Assembly: GCF_035982055.1 (NCBI RefSeq)
Contig: NZ_CP108427.1
Location: 3,038,001 to 3,102,000 of the forward strand
Length of the DNA: 64,000 nucleotides
Origin: Streptomyces sp. NBC_01288
GTDB lineage: Bacteria > Actinomycetota > Actinomycetes > Streptomycetales > Streptomycetaceae
Direction: 5' to 3'
Part shown: one piece after another, positions 28,919 to 36,504 of the stretch
Layout of the letters: every line of letters begins with the position of its first letter
How positions within the stretch are numbered: position 1 is the stretch's first letter
Notes under the pieces: model-generated
Told to the model about the DNA's origin: nothing
Seen by the model: the letters and a program-made list of their open reading frames with translations, nothing else
Database searches by the model: none
Translations under genes and position numbers: made by a program

Positions 28919-30010
28919 TTACAGGCCGCGACCCTGCTCGTACGCCCGCAGCTGCTCCGCGCTGATCATGCCGGTGTCGAAGAGACTGGTCTCGTCGAGC
29001 GCGTAGCCCTGCTGACCCTGGGCCTGCTGGTTCTGCTGCGGGTCGACCTGGGCCTGCTGCATCTGGTTCGGGTCGTACACGGGCTGCTGACCGGTGTCGT
29101 AGCCCTGGTAGGCGTAGGGGTCGGCCTGCTGGTACCCGTACGGGTCCTGCTGCTGGGGCTGGGCGTAACCCTGCTGCTGGTAGCCGTACGGGTCCTGCTG
29201 CTGGGCGGTCTGCTGGTAGTCGTAGGCCGCCTGCGGGGCGTAGTCCTGCTGCTCGGGCTGGAGCGGGGTGGCCGAGACCGGGGTGTCCGTGACGGTCGCG
29301 AGGTCGGCGAGGTAGTCGGCGTCGCTGGTGTGCTGGACCTGGTTGCCGTCGTCGTCGAGGGAGAGGGCGCCGAGATCGTCGCTGGCGAGCCGCCCGTGCA
29401 GCTTCTGCCGGCCCTTCCCTACGGCATCCAGGGTCTTGGCGAGCACCGCCTCGAAGGCGCCGAGCTTGACGTCCACGTACGCGTCGGCGTCGCGGCGCAG
29501 GGTCTCGGGGTCGTGGCTGCGCTCGGGGGCGTCCTCGTCCTCGTAGCCCTGGTCGTCGATGCCGGGGCCGGTGCCGAGCAGCTTCTCGCGGCCGCGACCG
29601 ACCGAGCCGAGGGTCTTGGTGAGGACGACCTCGAAGTTGGCGAGCTTGGAGTCGACGTAGTCGTCGGCCTCCGCGCGGACCTCCTCGGCCTCCTGGCGGG
29701 CCTCGGCGAGGATGCGGTCGGCCTCGTTCTGCGAGCGGCGGGCGACCTCGGTGTCGGAGATCAGCGAGCCGCGCTCGGCGTGCGCGGTGTGGATGATCCG
29801 CTCGGCCTCCTGGCGGGCCTGCTCGACCATCTCGTGCCGGCCGCCGATCAACTCCTGCGCCTCCGCCAGCGAGTCGGGCAGGGCCGCACGCACCTCTTCG
29901 AGCAGCGTGAGCAGCTCGGCGCGGTTGACCACGCACGAGGCCGACATGGGCATGGACCGGGCGCTGGAGACCGAGGCGACGATCTCGTCGAGCTTCTTCT
30001 GCACGTCCAC
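28919..30010 (-). CDS. DivIVA-like coiled-coil protein (annotated elsewhere as cell division initiation protein)
   Basis: This 363-residue cytosolic protein has a long coiled coil (about 30-130: LLTLLEEVRAALPDS through QARQEAERIIHTAHAERG). Two related segments follow, DYVDSKLANFEVVLTKTLGSVGRGREKL (about 115-145) and AYVDVKLGAFEAVLAKTLDAVGKGRQKL (about 175-205), an internal duplication. The C-terminal 120 residues are Gln/Tyr/Pro-rich with DPYGYQQ repeats. It fits the DivIVA-like family of actinobacteria, which scaffold polar growth; a direct role here is inference. The start is GTG at 30010. Confidence 0.8.
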   Translation of the reverse strand: MDVQKKLDEIVASVSSARSMPMSASCVVNRAELLTLLEEVRAALPDSLAEAQELIGGRHEMVEQARQEAERIIHTAHAERGSLISDTEVARRSQNEADRILAEARQEAEEVRAEADDYVDSKLANFEVVLTKTLGSVGRGREKLLGTGPGIDDQGYEDEDAPERSHDPETLRRDADAYVDVKLGAFEAVLAKTLDAVGKGRQKLHGRLASDDLGALSLDDDGNQVQHTSDADYLADLATVTDTPVSATPLQPEQQDYAPQAAYDYQQTAQQQDPYGYQQQGYAQPQQQDPYGYQQADPYAYQGYDTGQQPVYDPNQMQQAQVDPQQNQQAQGQQGYALDETSLFDTGMISAEQLRAYEQGRGL

Positions 30011-30109
30011 CGTGTGCTCGCCACTCTCTACCGACGTGTTGGAGACGGACGGGTCGACTGTACGACCACTCCCGCCCCGCCCGACACCGGATGACGCACT
30101 GTCAGTGCC

Positions 30110-30589
30110 TCAGCCCTGGCCGAGCCGCTCGTGGAGCGCTTCCAGGACGATCGGCGGCACCAGGTGGGAGATGTCGCCACCCCACTGCGCGACCTCCTTG
30201 ACCAGCGAGGACGACAGGAAGCTGTAGGTGGGGCTGGTCGGGATGAACAGGGTTTCGACGCCCGACAGCCCGTTGTTCATCTGGGCCATCTGGAGTTCGT
30301 AGTCGAAGTCACTGACCGCGCGCAGGCCCTTGACGATGGCCGGGATGTCGCGCTGCTTGCAGAAGTCGACGAGCAGGCCGTGGTACGCCTCGACCTGGAT
30401 GTTGCCGAACTCCGCGGTGACCTCGCGGATCAGCTCGATCCGCTCGTCGACGGTGAACATGCCCTTCTTCGACTGGTTGATCATCACGACGACGTGCACG
30501 ACGTCGTACAGCCGGGAGGCACGGGCGATGATGTCGAGGTGTCCATTGGTGATGGGGTCGAACGACCCCGGACAAACGGCGCGGCGCAA
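30110..30589 (-). CDS. coaD: pantetheine-phosphate adenylyltransferase
   Basis: This enzyme makes dephospho-CoA from 4'-phosphopantetheine and ATP, the fourth step of CoA synthesis. The 159-residue form has the nucleotidyltransferase motif CPGSFDPITNGHLDII (T-x-G-H), KGLRAVSDFDYELQMAQMN and a C-terminal SFLSSSLVKEVA. The TTG at 30589 preceded by GAGGGA gives the usual RRAVCPGSFDP start and family length. An ATG at 30619 (169 residues) overlaps the rsmD stop codon as ATGA and is a real alternative. Confidence 0.93.
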   Translation of the reverse strand: MRRAVCPGSFDPITNGHLDIIARASRLYDVVHVVVMINQSKKGMFTVDERIELIREVTAEFGNIQVEAYHGLLVDFCKQRDIPAIVKGLRAVSDFDYELQMAQMNNGLSGVETLFIPTSPTYSFLSSSLVKEVAQWGGDISHLVPPIVLEALHERLGQG

Positions 30590-30615
30590 CTGAGTTCCCT
30601 CGCTCTCCGGTCCGG

Positions 30616-31203
30616 TCATCGTGCGTCTTCGCACGTAGAGGCGGCGCGACCGTACCAAAAGGTCCCCTCGCCGTAGCGACGGGCCCGGATCGCGTCGAAT
30701 CCGTCCGGCCACCCGAATTCGCCGCCTCTGGTGCTGCGCTCCACGGTGACGAGAGCGTCCGGCGCGAGCCAGCCCCCGGACCGGAGTGTGAGGAGAATCT
30801 CCCGAAGATCGTGATCTGCGACAACGTACGGCGGGTCGAGGAAGACGATGTCGTACGGGTCTGCCGGCGCCGTCGTCTGGACGATCTGCTCCACTTTGCC
30901 CGCCCTGACCTCGGCGCCGGGGAGGCCGATGTTCTTGACGTTCTCCCTGATGACGCGGGCGGCCTTCGGGTCGGCCTCCACTAGGAGGGTGTGGCTCGCG
31001 CCGCGGGAGAGGGCTTCGAGGCCGATGGCGCCCGAGCCCGCGTACAGGTCCAGGACTCTTTCGCCGTTCAGGGGGGCGCCGAGGAGGGACTGCCAGGTGG
31101 AGAAGAGGCCCTCGCGTGCGCGGTCGGAGGTGGGGCGGGTTCCGGTGCCGGGCGGGACGGCTAGTCGACGTCCGCCGGCTTCGCCGGCGATCACGCGGGT
31201 CAT
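30616..31203 (-). CDS. rsmD: 16S rRNA (guanine(966)-N2)-methyltransferase RsmD
   Basis: This enzyme methylates G966 of 16S rRNA in assembling 30S subunits. The 195-residue protein has MTRVIAGEAGGRRL, PTSDRAREGLFSTW and SAM motif VLDLYAGSGAIGLEALSRGA. The catalytic motif for N-methylation of guanine is FLDPPYVV. The ATG at 31203 fits the family. It is downstream of recG on the same strand, with a dispersed repeat between them, and overlaps or abuts coaD. Confidence 0.92.
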   Translation of the reverse strand: MTRVIAGEAGGRRLAVPPGTGTRPTSDRAREGLFSTWQSLLGAPLNGERVLDLYAGSGAIGLEALSRGASHTLLVEADPKAARVIRENVKNIGLPGAEVRAGKVEQIVQTTAPADPYDIVFLDPPYVVADHDLREILLTLRSGGWLAPDALVTVERSTRGGEFGWPDGFDAIRARRYGEGTFWYGRAASTCEDAR

Positions 31204-31238
31204 CTGGGGTCCTTGCTTGTGGGCGTCTTCAGGTATCA

Positions 31239-31283
31239 GTGTGGCTGGTCGCGCAGTTCCCCGCGCCCCTGGGGGTCGCACCT
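31239..31283 (-). repeat. dispersed repeat copy 3 (short form)
   Basis: The reverse-complement strand reads as GCGACCCCCAGGGGCGCGGG, then GAACTGCGCGACCAGCCACA, a shortened form of the repeat family lacking the central GCGGCTCCGCCGC block. It touches the recG stop codon. Confidence 0.55.
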
Positions 31284-34200
31284 AGCCCTTTTCCAAGTAC
31301 TGCTCTCTCTCCTCGTCCAGTAGGGCGTCCAGAGCTGTCCGCAGGGCCGGAAGGTGCTCCAGGTCGGGATCGGACTCCACCACCTTCGTCGCCTCCTCCC
31401 TCGCCTCCGCGATGACCTCCTCGTCCTCGATGACCGACAGCACCCGCAGGGACGTGCGGGCACCGGACTGGGCCTGCCCCAACACATCGCCCTCTCTGCG
31501 CTGTTCGAGGTCGATGCGGGAGAGTTCGAAGCCGTCGAGGGTGGAGGCGACAGCGTTGAGGCGTTGGCGGGCGGGGCTGGCCTCGGGCATTTCGGAGACC
31601 AGGAGGCAGAGGCCGGCGGCCGAGCCACGGCCTACTCGGCCGCGGAGCTGATGGAGCTGGGAGACCCCGAAGCGATCAGCATCCATGATCACCATGGCCG
31701 TGGCGTTGGGCACGTTGACGCCGACCTCGATGACCGTCGTCGCGACCAGGACATCCGTGTCCCCTGCGGCGAAGCGGCGCATCACGGCGTCCTTGTCGTC
31801 GGGGTGCATACGGCCGTGCAGCACCTCGATCCTCAGCCCCTGGAGCGGGCCCTTGGCGAGTGCGGCGGCGATATCGAGAACGGCGAGCGGTGGGCGCTTC
31901 TCCGCATCGTCCTCGGGGGACTTCTTCTTGGCCTTGCCTGCCTTCTTGGGGTCGTCGTCCTCGTCGCCGATGCGTGGGCAGACGACGTACGCCTGATGGC
32001 CGTTGGAGACCTCCTCGCGGACGCGCTCCCAGGCGCGGGCCAGGAAGTGGGGTTTGTCGGCGGCGGGGACCACATGGCTGGCGATGGGTGAACGGCCTGC
32101 CGGGAGCTGGTCGAGGATCGAGGTCTCCAGGTCGCCGAAGACCGTCATGGCGACCGTGCGCGGGATGGGGGTGGCGGTCATGACGAGGAGGTGCGGGGGC
32201 TGTTTGCCCTTGCTCCGCAGGGCGTCGCGCTGTTCGACGCCGAAGCGGTGCTGTTCGTCGACCACGACCAGACCCAGGTCGTGGAACTGGACCTTGTCCT
32301 CGATCAACGCGTGCGTGCCGATCACGATCCCGGCCTCGCCGGTGACGAGGTCCAGGAGGGCCTGTCGCCGTCCGGCCGTCCCCATGGACCCGGTGAGCAG
32401 CGTGACCTTGGTCGCCCGCTCGGCCCCGCCCAGCATCCCGCCCTCGGCCAGCTCCCCCATCATCTCGGTGATGGAACGGTGGTGCTGCTGCGCGAGCACT
32501 TCAGTGGGGGCGAGCATCGCCGCCTGACCGCCGGCGTCGACCACGGCGAGCATGGCTCGAAGGGCCACCATGGTGTTGTGGGTCACTGTGAAGTTGTCGG
32601 TGACGTAGGCATGGCTGGGGTGCGCGACGCTGATGCACTGGACGGGCTTACGTCCGACGTACTCAACTGCCCGGATTCCGCGGCGGAACGTGTTGTATTT
32701 CGGCCTGGGCCCTACGCGTTCGGCCTTACGGGCGAGCCTGAACGGAGCGTATTCGTCGGGCAGGGCCACAGAGACGTTGAAGGACGCCTTCTTCGGCAGG
32801 ACACGTGCCCGACCGCCGAGTGAACGCACCAGCCAGGCAACGTCGTTCGCCAATACGAGCGAGGCAGAACAGAACGAGATGCTGAAGCCGTCTGCGCTGA
32901 CGGTCCCGTCCGTGTCCATCAGCCCTTGCAGCAGAGCAAGGCGGTTCTTGATCGATGTGTTCTTGAACTCGTCCGGAACGAACTTTCCGTGCGATGTGAC
33001 ACCCCAGAGATTGAACCCACGCAGGGTCTGAATCACGGGGTTGCGGACGCCTCCGGCCCGGTGGCCAAGTTGAATGGTGAAGTCACAACGAGATCCTTTC
33101 ACCGGGACCACTTGGCACTCTGGGGCCACAACTGTCGCCACGGCATCACGGATCTCGTCGTCCATCGTGGACAACCGCAGGTTGTGCCGGAACGAGCCGT
33201 CGCCCAGAAGGACACCGAACAGGTAGGGATCGAGAGGCAGTCCGCAGTCGCCGCCTAGATCGACCGGAGCGGCTGCCGGGAGATACCACTTCGAGGATCC
33301 GTTGGCCTTGAACGTGTCCAGGCGGATCTCCCGGGTCGTCATGACCTTGGGAGTCTGTCCTCGGTGCCACCCGCCGCTCGTGCCGACGATCCAGAGATGT
33401 TTGTCGTCGCACTCCACGTGGCTGCCGTCGGAGAGGACCAGGCGCCAGACCTCACGCTCCCCCTGGGGGAAGACCCCGTCGATCAGCGCGATCTCCCCGT
33501 CCGGCACGACAACCTCGTCCCTCACCGTCAGATCGCCCATACGACGGAACCCGGCGGGTGTGAGCACGAGCGAGTCGAGCGGCTGCGCCTTGCCCGATCC
33601 CACCTCCCCTTGCAGCAGCCGGTGCATCGGATGCTCCGTAGCCAAGTCGTCGAAGATCTCCTTGGAGACCTTCACCTGGCCCTCCGTGAGGGTGAACGGG
33701 AGGCGGTCGTCGAAGGCCGTGAGGAGGCCGTCGGGGGACGGTTTGCGGGCTACGGCGGGGAGTTGGGCGTCCGCGTGGCGGCGGCGGGCCAGGGCCACCT
33801 GGAGGACGAAGGCCTCGTCCCACTTGAGGCGGTCGCGGGCTGCGGCGATGTCGGCCTTGGTGTGGGGGCGGTGGATCTTGAGGAGGGCTTCGGGGAGGGA
33901 GACCAGGCCGCGGCCTTCACGGAGGGAGTCCGGGAGCGGGTCCACGGCTTCCTGGGCGCTGGGCAGTGCCGTCTGGAGGGCCTTGCCGATCTTCCAGGAC
34001 TCCAGTTTGGCGGTGGCGGGGTAGATGGGGATCAGACTGCCCGCCCAGGTCTCCACCGTCTCCTCGGCGTCGCCCTTCAGCAACTCGTATGCCGGATGAG
34101 CGAGTTGAAGGCGGCGGTTGAAGACGGAGACCTTGCCGGCGAACATCGCGCGTGTGCCCGGCAGCAGTTCCTTGTGGGGTTTGTGAACTCCCGAGCCGAA

Positions 34201-34509
34201 GAAGACGAGTTGGAGTCGGCCGCTGCCGTCCGTGATCGTGACTTCGAGACGCTGGCCCTTGCCCCGGGGGGCCTTGCTGGACGCGAAGGTGTGCAGCCGG
34301 GCGTCGGCGACCTGGGCGACCACGGTGACGTGCTCGTCCATCGGCAGCTCGGCGAGGTGCGTGAGCTGGCCCCGCTCCTCGTACCGGCGCGGGTAGTGGT
34401 GCAGGAGGTCGCCCACTGTGTGCAGGCCGAGATGCTCGGCCATCACCTTCGCGGTGGCGGGGCCGAGCACCTTTTTCAGGGGTTCTTCCAGTGCGGGCAC
34501 GAGATCCAT
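31282..34509 (-). CDS. recG: ATP-dependent DNA helicase RecG, interrupted by an intein
   Basis: RecG remodels stalled replication forks and Holliday junctions. The 1075-residue precursor contains an in-frame 338-residue intein (residues 308-645), leaving a 737-residue mature RecG, the normal length. The N-terminal part has the wedge domain (about 60-160) and the first half of helicase motif I, GEVGSGK (301-307). Motif I resumes with TMVALRAML after the intein. Then come APTEVLAQQHH, DEQHRFGVEQRDAL (motif II), TATPIPRT (motif III) and QLRGRVGRGS (motif VI). The ATG at 34509 starts MDLVPALEEPL. Without splicing, the ATP-binding loop is broken, so the enzyme should be inactive. Confidence 0.95.
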   Translation of the reverse strand: MDLVPALEEPLKKVLGPATAKVMAEHLGLHTVGDLLHHYPRRYEERGQLTHLAELPMDEHVTVVAQVADARLHTFASSKAPRGKGQRLEVTITDGSGRLQLVFFGSGVHKPHKELLPGTRAMFAGKVSVFNRRLQLAHPAYELLKGDAEETVETWAGSLIPIYPATAKLESWKIGKALQTALPSAQEAVDPLPDSLREGRGLVSLPEALLKIHRPHTKADIAAARDRLKWDEAFVLQVALARRRHADAQLPAVARKPSPDGLLTAFDDRLPFTLTEGQVKVSKEIFDDLATEHPMHRLLQGEVGSGKAQPLDSLVLTPAGFRRMGDLTVRDEVVVPDGEIALIDGVFPQGEREVWRLVLSDGSHVECDDKHLWIVGTSGGWHRGQTPKVMTTREIRLDTFKANGSSKWYLPAAAPVDLGGDCGLPLDPYLFGVLLGDGSFRHNLRLSTMDDEIRDAVATVVAPECQVVPVKGSRCDFTIQLGHRAGGVRNPVIQTLRGFNLWGVTSHGKFVPDEFKNTSIKNRLALLQGLMDTDGTVSADGFSISFCSASLVLANDVAWLVRSLGGRARVLPKKASFNVSVALPDEYAPFRLARKAERVGPRPKYNTFRRGIRAVEYVGRKPVQCISVAHPSHAYVTDNFTVTHNTMVALRAMLAVVDAGGQAAMLAPTEVLAQQHHRSITEMMGELAEGGMLGGAERATKVTLLTGSMGTAGRRQALLDLVTGEAGIVIGTHALIEDKVQFHDLGLVVVDEQHRFGVEQRDALRSKGKQPPHLLVMTATPIPRTVAMTVFGDLETSILDQLPAGRSPIASHVVPAADKPHFLARAWERVREEVSNGHQAYVVCPRIGDEDDDPKKAGKAKKKSPEDDAEKRPPLAVLDIAAALAKGPLQGLRIEVLHGRMHPDDKDAVMRRFAAGDTDVLVATTVIEVGVNVPNATAMVIMDADRFGVSQLHQLRGRVGRGSAAGLCLLVSEMPEASPARQRLNAVASTLDGFELSRIDLEQRREGDVLGQAQSGARTSLRVLSVIEDEEVIAEAREEATKVVESDPDLEHLPALRTALDALLDEEREQYLEKG
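32575..33588 (-). mobile_element. RecG intein with LAGLIDADG homing endonuclease domain
   Basis: This 338-residue protein intron lies between Lys and Thr of the RecG Walker A motif (GSGK/T). It begins AQPLDSLVLTP, with Ala and not Cys or Ser at position 1, and ends FTVTHN before Thr+1. Block B has DGSHVECDDKHLWIV with His64 and Trp66; block F has PVQCISVAHPSH with Cys318; block G has Thr336-His337-Asn338. Trp, Cys and Thr at these places form the WCT signature of class 3 inteins. Endonuclease motifs LFGVLLGDG (123-131) and LLQGLMDTDG (219-228) keep both acidic residues. Hand counts gave 35, 39 and 31 G/C in three 60-nt intein stretches, against 43 in one RecG stretch. Confidence 0.9.
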
Positions 34510-34677
34510 TGCACACCACGCCACTGACAATGCCGTATACGTCTTGCGAAACTCCTGGTCAGGTGGGTCGTTCGAGGCCTAGGATGGCGCGCTCCGGCCA
34601 TCCCCCGCGGTCACCGCCTCACAGGGACCGCCCGACCCTCGCGCCGATCGCACTTCCCCCACCTCGGCGCTGCGACG

Positions 34678-36504
34678 ATGGACTCCCAGACCTCACAGTC
34701 ATCCCAGGCATCCCAGTCACCTCACACGTTCCAGGTCGACCTGCGCGGTCTGGTGGACCTGCTCTCCCATCACCTCTACTCCAGCCCCAAGGTCTATCTG
34801 CGCGAGTTGCTGCAGAACGCCGTGGACGCGATCACCGCCCGCCGGGCCGAGCAGCCCGACTCCCCTGCCCTGGTACGGCTGTTCGCCGACGGGGGCACCC
34901 TGCGCGTCGAGGACTCCGGCGTCGGGCTCACCGAGGCGGACGTACACAACCTCCTCGCGACCATCGGCCGTAGCTCCAAGCGCGCCGACGGGCTCCAGGA
35001 GGCCCGTTCCGACTTCCTCGGGCAGTTCGGCATCGGGCTGCTCGCCTGTTTCGTGGTCGCCGAGCGGATCCGGGTCGTCAGCCGCAGCGCCCGTACGCCG
35101 GACGCGCCGCCTGTGGAGTGGACCGCGACCGACGACGGCTCGTACACCGTGCGGACCCTGCCCGACGCCGAACGTCCCGAACCGGGCACCACCGTGCACC
35201 TGGTGGCGCGCGCGGGTGCCGGCGAGTGGCTCACCAAGGAGAAGGTCCTCGCGCTGGCCCGGGACTTCGGGGCGCTGCTGCCGTACGACGTGCGCGTGGA
35301 CGGCGAGGCGATCACCGACCTGCCCGCGCCCTGGGACCGGTCGTACCCGAGTCCCAGCACCCGGAGGGTGGCGCTGGCCCGGCACTGTCACGAACTGTTC
35401 GGGTTCACGCCGTTGGACTCGATCGACCTGTCCGTGCCGCTCGCGGGGATCCGAGGGGTGGCCTATGTCCTTCCCGGTGCCGTGAGTCCGGCGCAGCGGG
35501 CGAGTCACCGGGTGCATCTCAAGGGCATGCTGCTGACCGAGCGGGCCGAACAGCTGCTGCCCGACTGGGCGTTCTTCGTGCGCTGTGTGCTGGACACGGA
35601 CAGCCTGCGGCCCACGGCGTCGCGCGAGTCGCTGTACGAGGACGAGACGCTGGCCGCCGTACGGGAGGCGCTCGGGGAGCGCATCCGGGGCTGGCTGACC
35701 GGGCTCGCGGCGGGTGATCCGGAGCGTCTTGCCGCGTTCCTGTCGGTGCACCACCTGGGGGTGAAGTCCCTGGCGCGGCACGACAAGGAGATGCTGCGCA
35801 CGATGCTGCCGTGGCTCCCGTTCGAGACGACCGACGGACGGGTGTCCCTGGAGGAGTTCGCGCAGCGCCACCCGGTGGTGCACTTCACGCGGACCGTCGA
35901 GGAGTACCGGCAGGTCGCCCCGATCGCGTCCGCGCAGGGCATCGGGGTGATCAACGGCGGTTACACCTACGACGGCGAGCTGGTCGAGGCGCTGCCGTCG
36001 GTGCGCCCGGGGACGGTGGTCGCCGAGCTGGACTCGGACACCGTGACCGCGCACCTGGACTCGGTCGATCCGGCCGAGGAGCTGGCCCTGGCGGACTTCC
36101 TGGCCGCCGCGCGGGCCAAACTGGATCCCCTGGGCTGCGATGTGGTCCTGCGGGCGTTCCATCCGCTGTCGGTGCCCGCGCTGCACCTGGACGACCGCTC
36201 CGCCCGGCACGAGCAGGCCCGCGCGGAGGCCGAGGAGCAGGCCGACGACCTGTGGGCGGACATCCTGGGCTCGCTGCGGGGCAGCGCTCCACGCGCGCGT
36301 CTCGTGCTCAACCACCTGAACCCGCTGATCCGGCGGATCAGTTCGTTGAGGGACCGGGACCTGATCGGGACGGCCACGGAGTCGCTCTACGGGCAGGCAC
36401 TCCTGATGGCGCAGCGACCACTGCGCCCCGCCGATTCGGCACTGCTGAACCGGGCGTTCATCGGCCTCCTGGAGTGGGCCACACACGGGGAGGGCGACCA
36501 CTGA
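34678..36504 (+). CDS. Hsp90-family ATPase (HtpG-like)
   Basis: This 608-residue protein resembles Hsp90/HtpG. It has a GHKL ATPase domain with ELLQNAVDAI (catalytic Glu, Mg-binding Asn), VEDSGVGLT and FLGQFGIGLLACF. A middle domain has RASHRVHLKGMLLTERAEQLLPDWAFFVRCVLDTDSL and RPTASRESLYED. The C-terminal third is less conserved and predicted helical. The length is near E. coli HtpG (624). The ATG at 34678 follows a Ser/Gln-rich leader; the gene is divergent from recG. Its stop codon overlaps the start of the TPR gene by 1 nt, so the two are translationally coupled and probably act together. Whether it is the strain's housekeeping HtpG or a paralogue cannot be told here. Confidence 0.85.
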   Translation: MDSQTSQSSQASQSPHTFQVDLRGLVDLLSHHLYSSPKVYLRELLQNAVDAITARRAEQPDSPALVRLFADGGTLRVEDSGVGLTEADVHNLLATIGRSSKRADGLQEARSDFLGQFGIGLLACFVVAERIRVVSRSARTPDAPPVEWTATDDGSYTVRTLPDAERPEPGTTVHLVARAGAGEWLTKEKVLALARDFGALLPYDVRVDGEAITDLPAPWDRSYPSPSTRRVALARHCHELFGFTPLDSIDLSVPLAGIRGVAYVLPGAVSPAQRASHRVHLKGMLLTERAEQLLPDWAFFVRCVLDTDSLRPTASRESLYEDETLAAVREALGERIRGWLTGLAAGDPERLAAFLSVHHLGVKSLARHDKEMLRTMLPWLPFETTDGRVSLEEFAQRHPVVHFTRTVEEYRQVAPIASAQGIGVINGGYTYDGELVEALPSVRPGTVVAELDSDTVTAHLDSVDPAEELALADFLAAARAKLDPLGCDVVLRAFHPLSVPALHLDDRSARHEQARAEAEEQADDLWADILGSLRGSAPRARLVLNHLNPLIRRISSLRDRDLIGTATESLYGQALLMAQRPLRPADSALLNRAFIGLLEWATHGEGDH

